Positions 45,501 to 51,786 of a DNA stretch of 64,000 nt are shown here, in pieces. The DNA is from Gambelia wislizenii. Taxonomy: Eukaryota; Chordata; Lepidosauria; Squamata; Crotaphytidae. Position 1 is the first letter of the stretch. The number at the start of each line of letters is the position of its first letter. The stretch lies in contig JAUMIR010000003.1 in NCBI GenBank assembly GCA_030847615.1, forward strand, positions 35,028,501-35,092,500. The letters run 5' to 3'. The translations under genes were made by a program, and so were the position numbers. Below the pieces are notes generated by a model. It was given only the letters and a program-made list of their open reading frames with translations, did no database searches and was not told where the DNA came from.

Positions 45501-46685
45501 CATGTTCTTTTTAACTGGTTTTTCCCTGTTCAGAGAAGAGCTGATGAGTCACTTGAATTTGATTACAGTGTTCTGCTTACAAGTAGTGTTTCAGAGGTAA
45601 GAAAAACCAACAGTACTTAAGATGGCTTCTTGTGCATAAAGTAAGATTGGGTCCCATACTAGGAGAAAGGCAGGATACAAATAAAATAAATAAAGGAAAT
45701 AAGAGACGTTATGCTGTTATAATGTAATTTCTGTAGCTCTGTTCAAAAAGGAAGCATTGTGAAGGAGCTGAGACCCTGTGCTGAAATTAGAAACAGCTCC
45801 CACATCTCCTGCTGTGAGTTCACTTAAGTGGCCTTTATTCGAGTAATTGCCTCTCTCAACACATGCAGAGATGGGGCCATCCTGGCCTCTCTAGGAAGGG
45901 AGTTACAAAGCCTAGGCGCAGCCACCAAGAAGGCCCTCTCCCTAGTTCCCACCAAACAAGCCTGAGATGGTGGTAGGACAGAGAGAAGGGCCTCTCCAGA
46001 TGATCTAAGGGCTGTAATGGGCTCATAAAGGGAGATACAGTCCTTCAAATAACCTGGACCAAAGCTGGGAAATGTATTAAAATTGTGTCTAGTAGGCATG
46101 GGGGAAATGTTTAATTTCCCATGTCTTGGTTAGAAAAAAATGGTATAAAACAGCAAAGAGGAGCATCAAAACATAGCAAAATTGAGCTCTGCACTCCATA
46201 GAGGGCATTGGGGGGCATTTTTTTTTTTTTAAAAAACCACTTTGGGGGGGGCCTTTAGGCCACAAAAATGGCAAAAGGCACTTTTCCCCACCCCTGCTTT
46301 ACAGCACCAGCAAGGTAGCTTGCTGTTATTATGCCCAGATTATTGAATGGGCAACTGGTGTTGACAGAGGCAATTCCTTTAAATTAAATATGGTTTGCTC
46401 TCTAGAAAGCAGATTTAGGATTTCGGCCTTATATGCAATGCATATCTACCATTGAACTCAAATGTTCTTAACATTCAACACTGCTGCCCAAATTCTGATT
46501 ATAATTTTTATATATTTCTCCAGTCTCTTTCCTGCCATATGCGCATTGTCTGGAAGCTTGGACAGCCTATGAAAGTGAAGTACGACTGCTCTACTGAAGA
46601 TGAATCTTCAGGGTTCGGTGATGGATCTGGAACAGAACTGGGATCTACAAGTGGTTTTTTTATTGAGCCAGAAAGTAATTTTTAA
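24201..46685 (+). CDS. RARRES1: RARRES1 (retinoic acid receptor responder 1), six coding exons, complete
   Basis: This gene encodes a latexin-family protein with two cystatin-like domains; the human protein is retinoid-inducible and membrane-associated or secreted. Coding exons are 24201-24485, 36941-37003, 37952-38090, 44268-44395, 45534-45596 and 46524-46685. All introns are GT/AG and the phases fit (0,0,1,0,0), giving 279 codons plus TAA. The N-terminus (MQRLTAGLLLWLAL, then a serine run) is a plausible signal peptide or anchor. Family matches include AIHYLNYHLGSP (exon 1), IPGVGQKYFLQF (exon 2), KPKPTVEISCT (exon 3), GSSYIAWE (exon 4), EFDYSVLL (exon 5), and PMKVKYDC with a C-terminal ESNF resembling the human end (exon 6). 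Its neighbours GFM1 and LXN match the human locus. The linker between the two domains looks about 10-15 residues shorter than in human. The start is the first ATG in a CpG island, followed directly by the leader. Identification rests on remembered family sequence, not a search. Confidence 0.93.
25168..25303 (+). repeat. Sauria-like SINE, 3' half only
   Basis: It begins at tagctaacacacattggaaa and ends with gaagagcggggtataaataa and an (aat)n tail. The tRNA-like head is missing. It lies in RARRES1 intron 1. Confidence 0.8.
25868..26018 (-). mobile_element. Unassigned LINE, 3' terminal fragment
   Basis: ctctctggcttttcttcatg to cagcagaaggtctccttggg is the reverse of the 3' end of the LINE at 26990-28370, including its zinc-finger region. 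It is a third copy of that family in the window. Confidence 0.75.
26045..26205 (-). mobile_element. Penelope-type terminal repeat fragment with hammerhead-like motif
   Basis: On the minus strand it reads tgcctgatgaagaagccagt, then agagcttcgaaagcttgca and an attaaaggtatta-like stretch ending near tttgctgcat. The arrangement is like the terminal repeats of Penelope-like elements and the core fits a hammerhead. No coding part is attached. The family assignment is inference. Confidence 0.5.
26141..26179 (-). ncRNA. Second hammerhead-ribozyme-like motif
   Basis: On the minus strand, helix I TGC/GCA flanks CTGATGA. One unpaired A follows, then helix II GAAGC/GCTTC (5 bp), GAA, and the palindromic AGCT plus T. 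The layout matches the motif at 11069-11109 although the sequence differs. Activity is untested. Confidence 0.45.
26990..28370 (+). mobile_element. Unassigned LINE copy, 5'-truncated, RT and zinc finger
   Basis: The first open part (to 27707) encodes FVDLSKAFDTVSRKGLWQIL, GVKQGCVLEPTLFTIFFSMM and LLFADADALVAHTE, i.e. RT motifs; FADAD probably derives from a catalytic FADD. After TGA, other frames give TQLRWAGHVSRMEDHRLPKI, KKGAPKKRYKDSLKQHLRLS and a C-terminal CAFCNQTCLSQIGLFRHQHT zinc finger. The copy is dead. It lies in RARRES1 intron 1. Confidence 0.85.
28375..29690. other. RARRES1 intron 1; a 28-bp tandem duplication, otherwise nothing recognised
   Basis: Positions 29250-29277 and 29278-29305 are identical 28-bp units beginning tgcattagcccactagg. 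A poly-C run is at 29342-29354. No other feature is supported. Confidence 0.6.
29695..29790 (+). repeat. LINE 3' end remnant (CR1/L2-type)
   Basis: gcaccaccctgaggtcctat, then atggtggtttataaattc and taataaataatga resemble the conserved 3' end seen at 6835-6930. Confidence 0.45.
30195..30480 (+). mobile_element. L2/CR1-type LINE C-terminal fragment
   Basis: One frame reads FKALNSLRPPYLKEFLSL and another RAVLVVTPQLWNALLLE, the hallmark end of L2/CR1-type RT proteins (usual form RAFxVxAPRLWNxLPxE). Frameshifts separate the parts. A (GT)n tract follows at 30660-30673. Confidence 0.65.
31455..31660 (-). mobile_element. RTE-type LINE 3' end remnant
   Basis: The left part (tatgccatcaagttgacttt, gagtgaccctgggaatag) is the reverse of the RTE tail seen at 2108-2150. 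The body is strongly decayed. Confidence 0.5.
31661..33421. other. RARRES1 intron 1; no exon recognised
   Basis: It contains a foldback fragment near 32425-32510 (tttttgaactacaactccaa). Nothing else is supported. Confidence 0.45.
33422..33543 (-). mobile_element. CR1 3' terminus
   Basis: atagaatcatagaactggaa to cagcctctgtctaaaaaccc is the reversed CR1 end, truncated after about 120 bp. Confidence 0.85.
33670..33922 (-). mobile_element. CR1 3' fragment
   Basis: It reads from atcatagaatgatagaattg through cttctgtttaaaaacctcca to gttctgtgtcctagtct. It lies close to the CR1 terminus at 33422 but is a separate insertion, since each has its own 3' end. Confidence 0.85.
34000..34684 (-). mobile_element. 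About 600-bp terminal-inverted-repeat element, copy 4 (reverse), with a purine-rich insert
   Basis: Ends ggggcccatctatacgg and caccttttagacaacttccct are inverted repeats. The right half has the family body reversed (aatgcgcaccccctcactg, ggcccccttccttcacaat). Positions 34100-34300 are replaced by a roughly 120-bp duplicated unit (aagggagaagagggtgagaa appears twice). Confidence 0.55.
34685..36191. other. RARRES1 intron 1; nothing recognised
   Basis: AT-rich intron without recognised repeat or exon. Confidence 0.45.
36192..36757 (+). mobile_element. About 600-bp terminal-inverted-repeat element, copy 5
   Basis: Left end aggggttgtctaaatgg and right end cctatagatgggccct are inverted. TA precedes the element in the form tctA|AGGGG and follows as CCCT|TAG, compatible with a TA target but not proof. 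The body carries ggtgtgtgcattcctgctca, gctgattggctgggtg and gccgccatgttggatttttg. It ends 183 bp before RARRES1 exon 2. Confidence 0.65.
36941..37003 (+). CDS. RARRES1: RARRES1 coding exon 2
   Basis: This is a 63-bp phase-0 exon between tctctttcag and gtaagt. It encodes 21 residues with the family signature IPGVGQKYFLQF, which corresponds to latexin IPGRGHKYHLKF. It is too short to stand out as an open frame and was found by splice sites and family match. Confidence 0.9.
37292..37507. repeat. Foldback element (about 215 bp), copy 1
   Basis: The left arm gtctgcactgcaaaaataca is the complement of the right arm's tgtatttctgcagtgcagac, and the pairing continues through the whole element. The arms meet near 37385. 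It is related to three further copies (37681-37890, 44559-44778, 47426-47638). Confidence 0.7.
37681..37890. repeat. Foldback element, copy 2
   Basis: The left arm has actatgattccactttactt and tcttgggatttgcagttta. The right arm has the complementary ccccaggattccataggata and gttaaagtggcatcatagt. It ends 61 bp upstream of RARRES1 exon 3. Confidence 0.65.
37952..38090 (+). CDS. RARRES1: RARRES1 coding exon 3
   Basis: This 139-bp exon is bounded by cttaag and gtatat and ends in phase 1. It encodes 46 codons plus one base, including CLASVFYLKKKPKPTVEISC, the strand region with two cysteines typical of RARRES1. It ends at DYSLYLSIR, and the split codon with exon 4 gives Asp. Human RARRES1 has extra linker residues here; they are absent, or lie in an exon I could not see. 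Confidence 0.88.
38091..38601. other. RARRES1 intron 3, 5' part; nothing recognised
   Basis: I looked here for a missing linker-coding exon and saw none. Confidence 0.45.
38602..38750 (-). mobile_element. Penelope-type terminal repeat fragment with its own inverted end
   Basis: It matches the left flank of the element at 40207-41965 in the part ttggaatagtttctttctga-like through gcatctgtggctggcatctt. It then folds into cctggaaaaaacccaaggaa, the complement of its own start. The hammerhead core is decayed (GTGAAGA). Confidence 0.65.
39062..39495. repeat. Unclassified dispersed repeat, copy 2 (pair with 5668-6140)
   Basis: It shares both ends and a similar layout with the copy at 5668-6140, with several internal length differences. 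Confidence 0.5.
39496..39615 (+). repeat. Tigger-like MITE fragment
   Basis: acagtgggccttgcccatac, then ggtggttcagttctgggacc resembles the head of Tigger/pogo-type MITEs. The right end is not found. Confidence 0.4.
39935..40165 (-). repeat. MIR/CORE-like SINE with RTE-type tail
   Basis: Near full length. The tail ttatgtgccttcaaattatt is at the left; the core gtgacttgcccaaggtcacc and the tRNA-like head (gggattcgaaccctagtctc) are at the right. It is the same family as 2576-2757 and 60626-60840. Confidence 0.8.
40207..41965 (+). mobile_element. Penelope-like element with inverted flanking repeats, degraded RT and GIY-YIG endonuclease
   Basis: The coding part (about 40430-41660, several frames) shows RT motifs LISFDVVSLFTKVPI and WFQYVDDTFTIW, then LPFLDVLV, characteristic of Penelope RT. 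It is followed by a GIY-YIG endonuclease start GVYRTPCSFGQVYIGTTKRS. A TGA at 41395 replaces the CGA that would encode the conserved Arg. Flanks 40212-40400 and 41770-41958 are inverted repeats (cttggttttttccgggctgt against cagaaaaaaacccaagg). Frameshifts and stops make it non-functional. It lies in RARRES1 intron 3. Confidence 0.88.
40430..41660 (+). pseudogene. Degenerate Penelope-like RT/endonuclease coding region
   Basis: Segments 40430-40658, 40705-41397 and 41539-41640 are open in different frames. They cover the RT palm and thumb regions (YVDD at about 40746) and then GIY-YIG. The N-terminal part of a normal PLE protein is missing. The stop at 41395 and a frameshift near 40660 prevent a full product. 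Confidence 0.85.
41971..42932 (+). mobile_element. Tigger-like TA-flanked element carrying a hairpin minisatellite
   Basis: Left TA|CAGTCCTCCCTTCTAATTTG pairs with the right end, whose complement reads CAGTCGTCCCTTCATATTCG, and it is followed by TA. The TA duplication and these ends match the Tigger/pogo MITEs at 61940-62171. The interior (about 42060-42750) is GC-rich; 42225-42725 is made of repeated inverted units. It is inserted next to the right flank of the Penelope-like element. Confidence 0.75.
42225..42725. repeat. Minisatellite of hairpin-forming units, about 85 bp each
   Basis: Each unit has an arm like agccaagccccaggagagca and, after a short spacer, its complement tgctctcctggggcttggct. 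Two spacer kinds recur (gcaaaggt and gctctttagacc). About six units are present with small changes. Confidence 0.85.
42933..43774. other. RARRES1 intron 3; nothing recognised
   Basis: No exon or repeat is supported. Confidence 0.4.
43775..44003 (-). repeat. 5S rRNA-derived SINE
   Basis: Minus strand from 44003: the head includes ctgatcttggaagctaagca and gttagtacttggatgggaga, both 5S rRNA internal-promoter sequence. The tail ends with an RTE-like stretch (agtcgacaggcaacttgaaa). It is a SINE3-type or 5S-Sauria-type element. It is not a functional 5S gene, because it diverges and lacks a terminator. Confidence 0.85.
44268..44395 (+). CDS. RARRES1: RARRES1 coding exon 4
   Basis: Two bases complete the split codon and 42 codons follow, ending in phase 0 before gtaggt. 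The peptide PSLDHLWALGTVGSSYIAWE and the following NVKQW match the second cystatin-like domain (human ...LAFLGSSYVMWE... and ...SVRQW). The acceptor has a long pyrimidine tract (ctttttgtccttttcag). Confidence 0.9.
44559..44778. repeat. Foldback element, copy 3
   Basis: gcactatgattccactataa and acagaatcttgagatttgca at the left pair with cccaggattccataggatgc and gaagtagaatcatagtacta at the right. It lies 164 bp after RARRES1 exon 4. Confidence 0.65.
45534..45596 (+). CDS. RARRES1: RARRES1 coding exon 5
   Basis: This 63-bp phase-0 exon lies between ccctgttcag and gtaaga. It encodes 21 residues including DESLEFDYSVLL, equivalent to human DDTIDFDYTVLL and of the same length. The length and phase conservation make the boundaries secure. 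Confidence 0.9.
45825..46095 (-). mobile_element. L2/CR1-type LINE C-terminal fragment
   Basis: Minus strand peptide GTRERAFLVAAPRLCNSLPR followed by EARMAPSLHVLREAI is the conserved C-terminus of L2/CR1-type RT proteins. One open frame covers the fragment. It lies in RARRES1 intron 5. Confidence 0.75.
46524..46685 (+). CDS. RARRES1: RARRES1 coding exon 6 (last)
   Basis: The exon follows tttctccag and encodes 53 residues plus TAA. MRIVWKLGQPMKVKYDC is the last strand of the fold. It is followed by an acidic and glycine/serine-rich tail (EDESSGFGDGSG) ending in ESNF, like the human C-terminus. The final stop overlaps an AT-rich 3' UTR. Confidence 0.92.
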   Translation, partial: SLSCHMRIVWKLGQPMKVKYDCSTEDESSGFGDGSGTELGSTSGFFIEPESNF

Positions 46686-47084
46686 TTAGGGTGAATGGCT
46701 GTATTTATAAAGATGTAAACATTTTTGCGAAGGTGTAGAGCACCTACCATTAATCTCAAAACAGTATTATGATTATTCTTCTACATAAATAATTGCAGTA
46801 TACTTGGAAGTTTTGCAGTACCCTGTAGTTGCTTTTTCCCCACCACAAATATATTCTTTTTCTAGGTAGTTTCATATGAGGAGAGAGTATTTTTATGTAT
46901 CTTCCTAAACCATTTTTTCCAGATTGTTTTAATATATGTAAGAACTACTGATTTGTCTCCAAGTTTCTGGCACTAGTGGGGTAACTCAGTGTGAGAAAAA
47001 CATTAATATATATGAACAAAAGTTTTGACATTTTAAAAATTGCCATTTTAAAGAAGTATGTGTTGAGATACTTCAAGTTCTGAA

Positions 47085-47090
47085 AATAAA
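47085..47090 (+). terminator. Candidate RARRES1 polyadenylation signal
   Basis: AATAAA lies 400 bp after the RARRES1 stop. Further AATAAA hexamers occur at 47233-47238 and 47688-47693, so the true 3' end could be any of these. Only the hexamers are seen; no transcript data are available. Confidence 0.45.
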
Positions 47091-47425
47091 CATTTGATGC
47101 TTACTTTTAACTTATATCGAATAAAATCAATAGTGGTCATTTTTCTTTTTCTATCTTGTCTTGTTTACATTGGTTGGATCATTCAAAATTATTTTTCTGT
47201 TGCAGAAAAGATACTTCAAATAGATCATGGGAAATAAAAACTGATGATTAACTGGATGGAATATTTTCTGAGTTATATACCTACATCTTTGAAAGTGGCT
47301 CTTTCCATCAGTCTTATAACTATCTAATCTAATTTTGCTCAGATATAAGTATATATGTGTAGTTGTGAAGTTTTTTTCTTAACAATACTGGGGATGGGTG
47401 GACTTGCTAGCAGAGTTGTAGAACC

Positions 47426-47638
47426 AAGGCCTTTTCACACTACAGAATTGTAGCACTATGATTCCACTTTAACTGTCATGGCAACATGCTGTGGAATCCT
47501 GGGATTTGCAGTTTAGGGAGGGGCATTTAGAATTCTCAGCCAGAATGCTCCAGTTCCTCACCAAACTACAGACCACAGGATTCCATAGGATGCAGCCATG
47601 ACAGTTAAAGTGAAATTGCACTGCTATAAATGGGCCCT
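47426..47638. repeat. Foldback element, copy 4
   Basis: gcactatgattccactttaa and tggaatcctgggatttgcag pair with ccacaggattccataggatg and gttaaagtgaaattgcactg. It lies in the region 3' of RARRES1. Confidence 0.68.
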
Positions 47639-47699
47639 TACATAAAGCAATGATACTTGCATTACACATTCCATCAATACATGTACAATAAAATTACAT

Positions 47700-50600
47700 G
47701 GTCATATACTAGCTGCTGTTCATGATTCTTCCTAGCCCTTCATTTCCAAATAATCAGACTCTACGTAAGGTGTGTTATTCTCATTCAGTGTTTACACTTA
47801 TGTCCAAGATTAATATGTTTAGAATATTGGAGAAGTTTCTGACTTTATACCAACATGAGCAACTTTAATATCTTCAGTCTCTACTACTCAGTGAAGAGTG
47901 CTTGCCTTTGACTAACACAGCAGGGAAGTATATGCTACTGCTTATATGCTCCCCCTCTTGAGCTAGTTGTTACGAAATGTGTTGTCTAATAAACCAAGGA
48001 GACTATCACACCAGGCTTCTGACTTGCAGCAACTGCATTACTGAAGCAAACAGAAACATACTGGTATTGAAGCAATCCTTATTGCACATCCACTTCAATA
48101 GCAGTATGTTTCCGTTTGCTTCACTAACAGGATTGCTGTGCAATACCAGCAGGAGAGTGGGAGGAAGAGAAGAGACAGATTGGCTGGTGGAAGGATGTGG
48201 GGAAGAAATAGATGGGGTGGGAGGGAATAGTCAGAATGGGCAGTCAGGGAGAGAAGACCAGGAGTCAGAAGTGTGGGAGGAAAGAGACAGGTTGTGGTGG
48301 GGAGAACACCAGGTGGCAGGAGAGGGGAAGAGACAGATCAGGTGGGAGGGGGAATACTCAGTGCAGGCAGGAGGACAAAGAAACAACGGGAAGAGAGAGA
48401 GGACAAAGCCACCCACCCACCCACATGACTGCTGGTATGGGAACTGAAGTGGAAGAGGACTTATCACATGGAGGCAATAATGGAAACACCACAATATTGA
48501 GGGCCTATTGACGGGTTTTCCCCATCAATGAAAAGGTGCCCTCCAGTAACAGTTTGAATGCAGACTGGCAACAGAACAGAAACAACATCAAGCGATAAGG
48601 AACGGCTGCATACACTATTATCCTGCTCTAGTAGCACAGGTAAAGCCTTATGAGATAATCTCTCAGGTGATACATGAATATTTATGGTGCTGTCTCTTTC
48701 AATGAATCTAATGACATATAACAAAGATCTTATCAGTAAACATCAAAGGTGAAGTGACTCTGAAATAAATCATTGGGAAGTCTTGGAGGTTTGAAGAAGC
48801 CTGCTTTAATAAATTTCTGTGCCTGCGTATTATTCAGAGACTCATTGTGATGGATCCCCCTATCAGACTGACCCTGCGGTTCTAGCCCTGGGGCTTCTGT
48901 CACTCACCTTGCTCTTCCACCCTTTAAAATCCCTCTCTGGCTCTGGTCCTTGGGTCGCAAGGTGATACTTAAAATGGACATGTGAATGTTTTGATTGTTA
49001 GATTCAGTGTGGTAATGTGTGACCAGTCCTCAATTATTGTATTATTAATCAAAACATCCAAAGTGAAACATAGAAAAAAAACTAGTAAAAATTCATTTTA
49101 TAACAAGTTAAACATACAGCCTTGTGCTGTTGCCATACACAGTGAGTGCATTGTTAGTGTCTCAGTTTAAAACTAACACTTCTCCCTAAACTCTTTCCGC
49201 ACTCTCACCAATCCCTATTCAGATTTCATGAATTTCTCTAACCCTAACTGGCACTGCCTGATCTTTTGACAGAAAAGCCTTTGGTTTCATATGCTCATGC
49301 CATTGGCCCTGCTGCACAGCATTCCATGAGCTGTGATTCGCACACAGCTTTCTACATTTCATGTCCATATTCTACATTTGCTTCTAATTTTTCTTCCTTG
49401 CTCTGGTTCCTGTAGCCATTTCCTCTTCTTGTGTGTTTCTTCAGACATTGTTGGATTCCCCAATTCCCATCATCCCCAGCCTAATCAGTGGAATGGGGTG
49501 ATTGGAGTAGTGGTTCAACAAGATCTGAACAGCCAAATGGCATTTCCCTGCTCTAGAACTGAAGTGTTGTCATTTCAAATCCAAGCCAATGGGTAACTCT
49601 TTATGAGAAGGTAGAAAATCCAGCAGTTCTTTTATGTTTATTTGTTCTTAGCAATATACCGCTGCACACTTGGAAAGGGAGTATTTAATTTTTGGAGGAA
49701 AGAATGTATAACTTTTTTCCCCACGTGAGGGAGCTTTCATAAAATTAGTGAACAAGAACACAAGAAATTTCTTATTATGTGGTAGAAACAACGTAAGAGC
49801 CCTGTGGCACCAAAAATTTATTATGGCCTAAGCTTTCATGGACTAGAATCTACTTTGGCAGATACATGAAGTATCCAAAATTTCAGGTATGTACTGTATA
49901 CTGTAGTATACATGAAGCAGAAAGGGAGGGAGATCATGCATAGTGAACTTGGAGGGACATTAAATACAGAAAGTACTGTCAGGGACAATTACTTTAATGC
50001 TCTTGTCATTCACAAAGCTGTTCCTGCTGATAACACATACATGTTGGTACCAAGGAAGGCAATTAGCACACCCAGGTTGATGATAAGAAACCATTATTCA
50101 GTTCACACCCCTGGAGGCATACTGTAACCACTTGATGAATTATAACTCACCCCTCTTTTGCTTTAATCTTCCTTTGCAATTTCTTTGTTCTATAATGGCT
50201 GCTTTAGAATCAGTGACAAAGCAGCTCTGTGAAAGTGATGTGTTCTTCTGTTTTTTCAATATTTTATGATGTCAGGTTTGGATCCATTTATTATTTTGCA
50301 TAGAAACTGTCTGCCTTAAATTGAACAGAGAAGGACATTGCTGATAAAATGGTGGCATATATAAAAAATGGAAGATGAGCAAGCAAATTATCCTCCATTG
50401 TCATGGGTGATATAGCAAAGTCCAGGAACAGTACTGGTAGAATAGAAACAGGGCCAGCAGTAACCTGGTTTTGCCTTAGTCATGGACCTGGAACAGAGTG
50501 CTTATGAATTTTCTTTGAAAGACCCAACTGTGACCATGATTTCTAGTGACACAGAAATCTCTTCCGGAGCTCTTCCGGAACTGGCTATTTAAGAAGATAT

Positions 50601-51443
50601 GCAAACAGGGCTCTCTGACAAAGCCACAGTTTTCTTGTAAAATGGTTTTAGCTCTGTGGCTTCAGTAGAATGAAGTAAGTGATTTTCAGCAGTCAGATTT
50701 TCAGTGATGGGGTAGCTTGCAAGCAGGTCATTATTGAAACTGCAATGAGCTTAAGTGCACACAGATTTCAGGTACAACTGATGGCAAGACTGGAATAGGG
50801 CAATACTGGCAGACTCCTGCCAACTCAGGTCTCCACAACATTATTTCCAAGACTTACGTGGATGTATGAGCTGATGTTCAAATTGTTTGTAAAATATAGA
50901 ACCTTCTGGGATGACTGGCCATGTGGGCCAGTCTTCCAAGGCAGATAAGAGCAATTAGCACACTTCAGTTCAGTGGTGGGACAATTGTGACCACAAACAT
51001 CCCCATCCACAGCAAGTGGTGAGGGATTATGGGAGCTGGAGTCCCTAGTTGCCCATCTCTGTTTTAGTCATTTCCATCTTGCCAAGAAAACCCCATAATT
51101 TTGCCTTAGGGTCACCATTAAGTTGGAATTGACTTGAAGGCACACCACCACTGCCACCACCACAACAGACCCACGCTAAAACGTTGTAGTGTTCAGATGC
51201 TGCACAAGGTCACAGTATTTCTCCATTTAGCTCAGTGATGTTTAATCTGATTAGCAGATGCTCTCCATTATCTCAGGCAGGGGATTTCCACTTTACCTCC
51301 TACCTGATTCTTGAAGCACAGCCAGGCCTCAGGGAAGACAAAGGAAAAATATGGAGGGAATTTCAGGAAGAGCAGAGGGGGAAAGAAGAACACATAAGAT
51401 CAGCATAATGTTAATATCCAGCACATAAAACAATGCCAAATAC
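47700..51443. other. Convergent intergenic region between RARRES1 and GFM1
   Basis: No gene is supported. 48042-48124 is an inverted repeat (22-bp arms tgaagcaaacagaaacatac... and its complement). 48150-48420 is a purine-rich block of ggagg/gagag type with a (CCCA)n run at 48410-48423. A short ccaccac repeat is at 51147-51163. The remainder is AT-rich without assignment. Confidence 0.5.
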
Positions 51444-51449
51444 TTTATT
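51444..51449 (-). terminator. Candidate GFM1 polyadenylation signal
   Basis: The minus strand reads AATAAA here, about 205 bp beyond the GFM1 stop. It is the first such hexamer noticed downstream, which would give a short 3' UTR. Confidence 0.5.
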
Positions 51450-51654
51450 AAATTAAGACAATGATTAATTAATAGAATTTTTTATAGTTTCAACAACAGT
51501 CTCTTAGTGACTTAATAATGAAGTCAAAGTATTGATCCAGGATGAAATTCAGCAACCTGTTCTGAATTTTTTTTTGGAGTTTTTAAACCAATACAGCTTT
51601 GCAGCAGTAGAAGCTCATCAGCAGGTCCTTACAATCTGCTCACATGGGGAGGAA

Positions 51655-51786
51655 TCAGCTCTTGGCTTTGCCTTTCTTCCCATGAAGTTGTCCTGTTGCT
51701 TCTAGGTGCCGGTTAATTAGCTCTTCCTGTACACTGGGTAAACAGGGATGGTATCTGCTGTATTCCATTGTGTATTCACCTTTTCC
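51655..51786 (-). CDS. GFM1: GFM1 last coding exon
   Basis: After ttctctcctcag the exon encodes [20 protein letters not shown], continuing to [20 protein letters not shown] and a TGA stop: 43 residues. It closely follows the human C-terminus, including a lysine-rich tail. Confidence 0.93.
   Translation of the reverse strand, partial: GKGEYTMEYSRYHPCLPSVQEELINRHLEATGQLHGKKGKAKS

Noticed and set aside
47977..48511. Open frame of 156 codons in the purine-rich block
   Set aside because: It is low-complexity Gly/Arg/Glu-rich sequence with no splice context, start context or family match.
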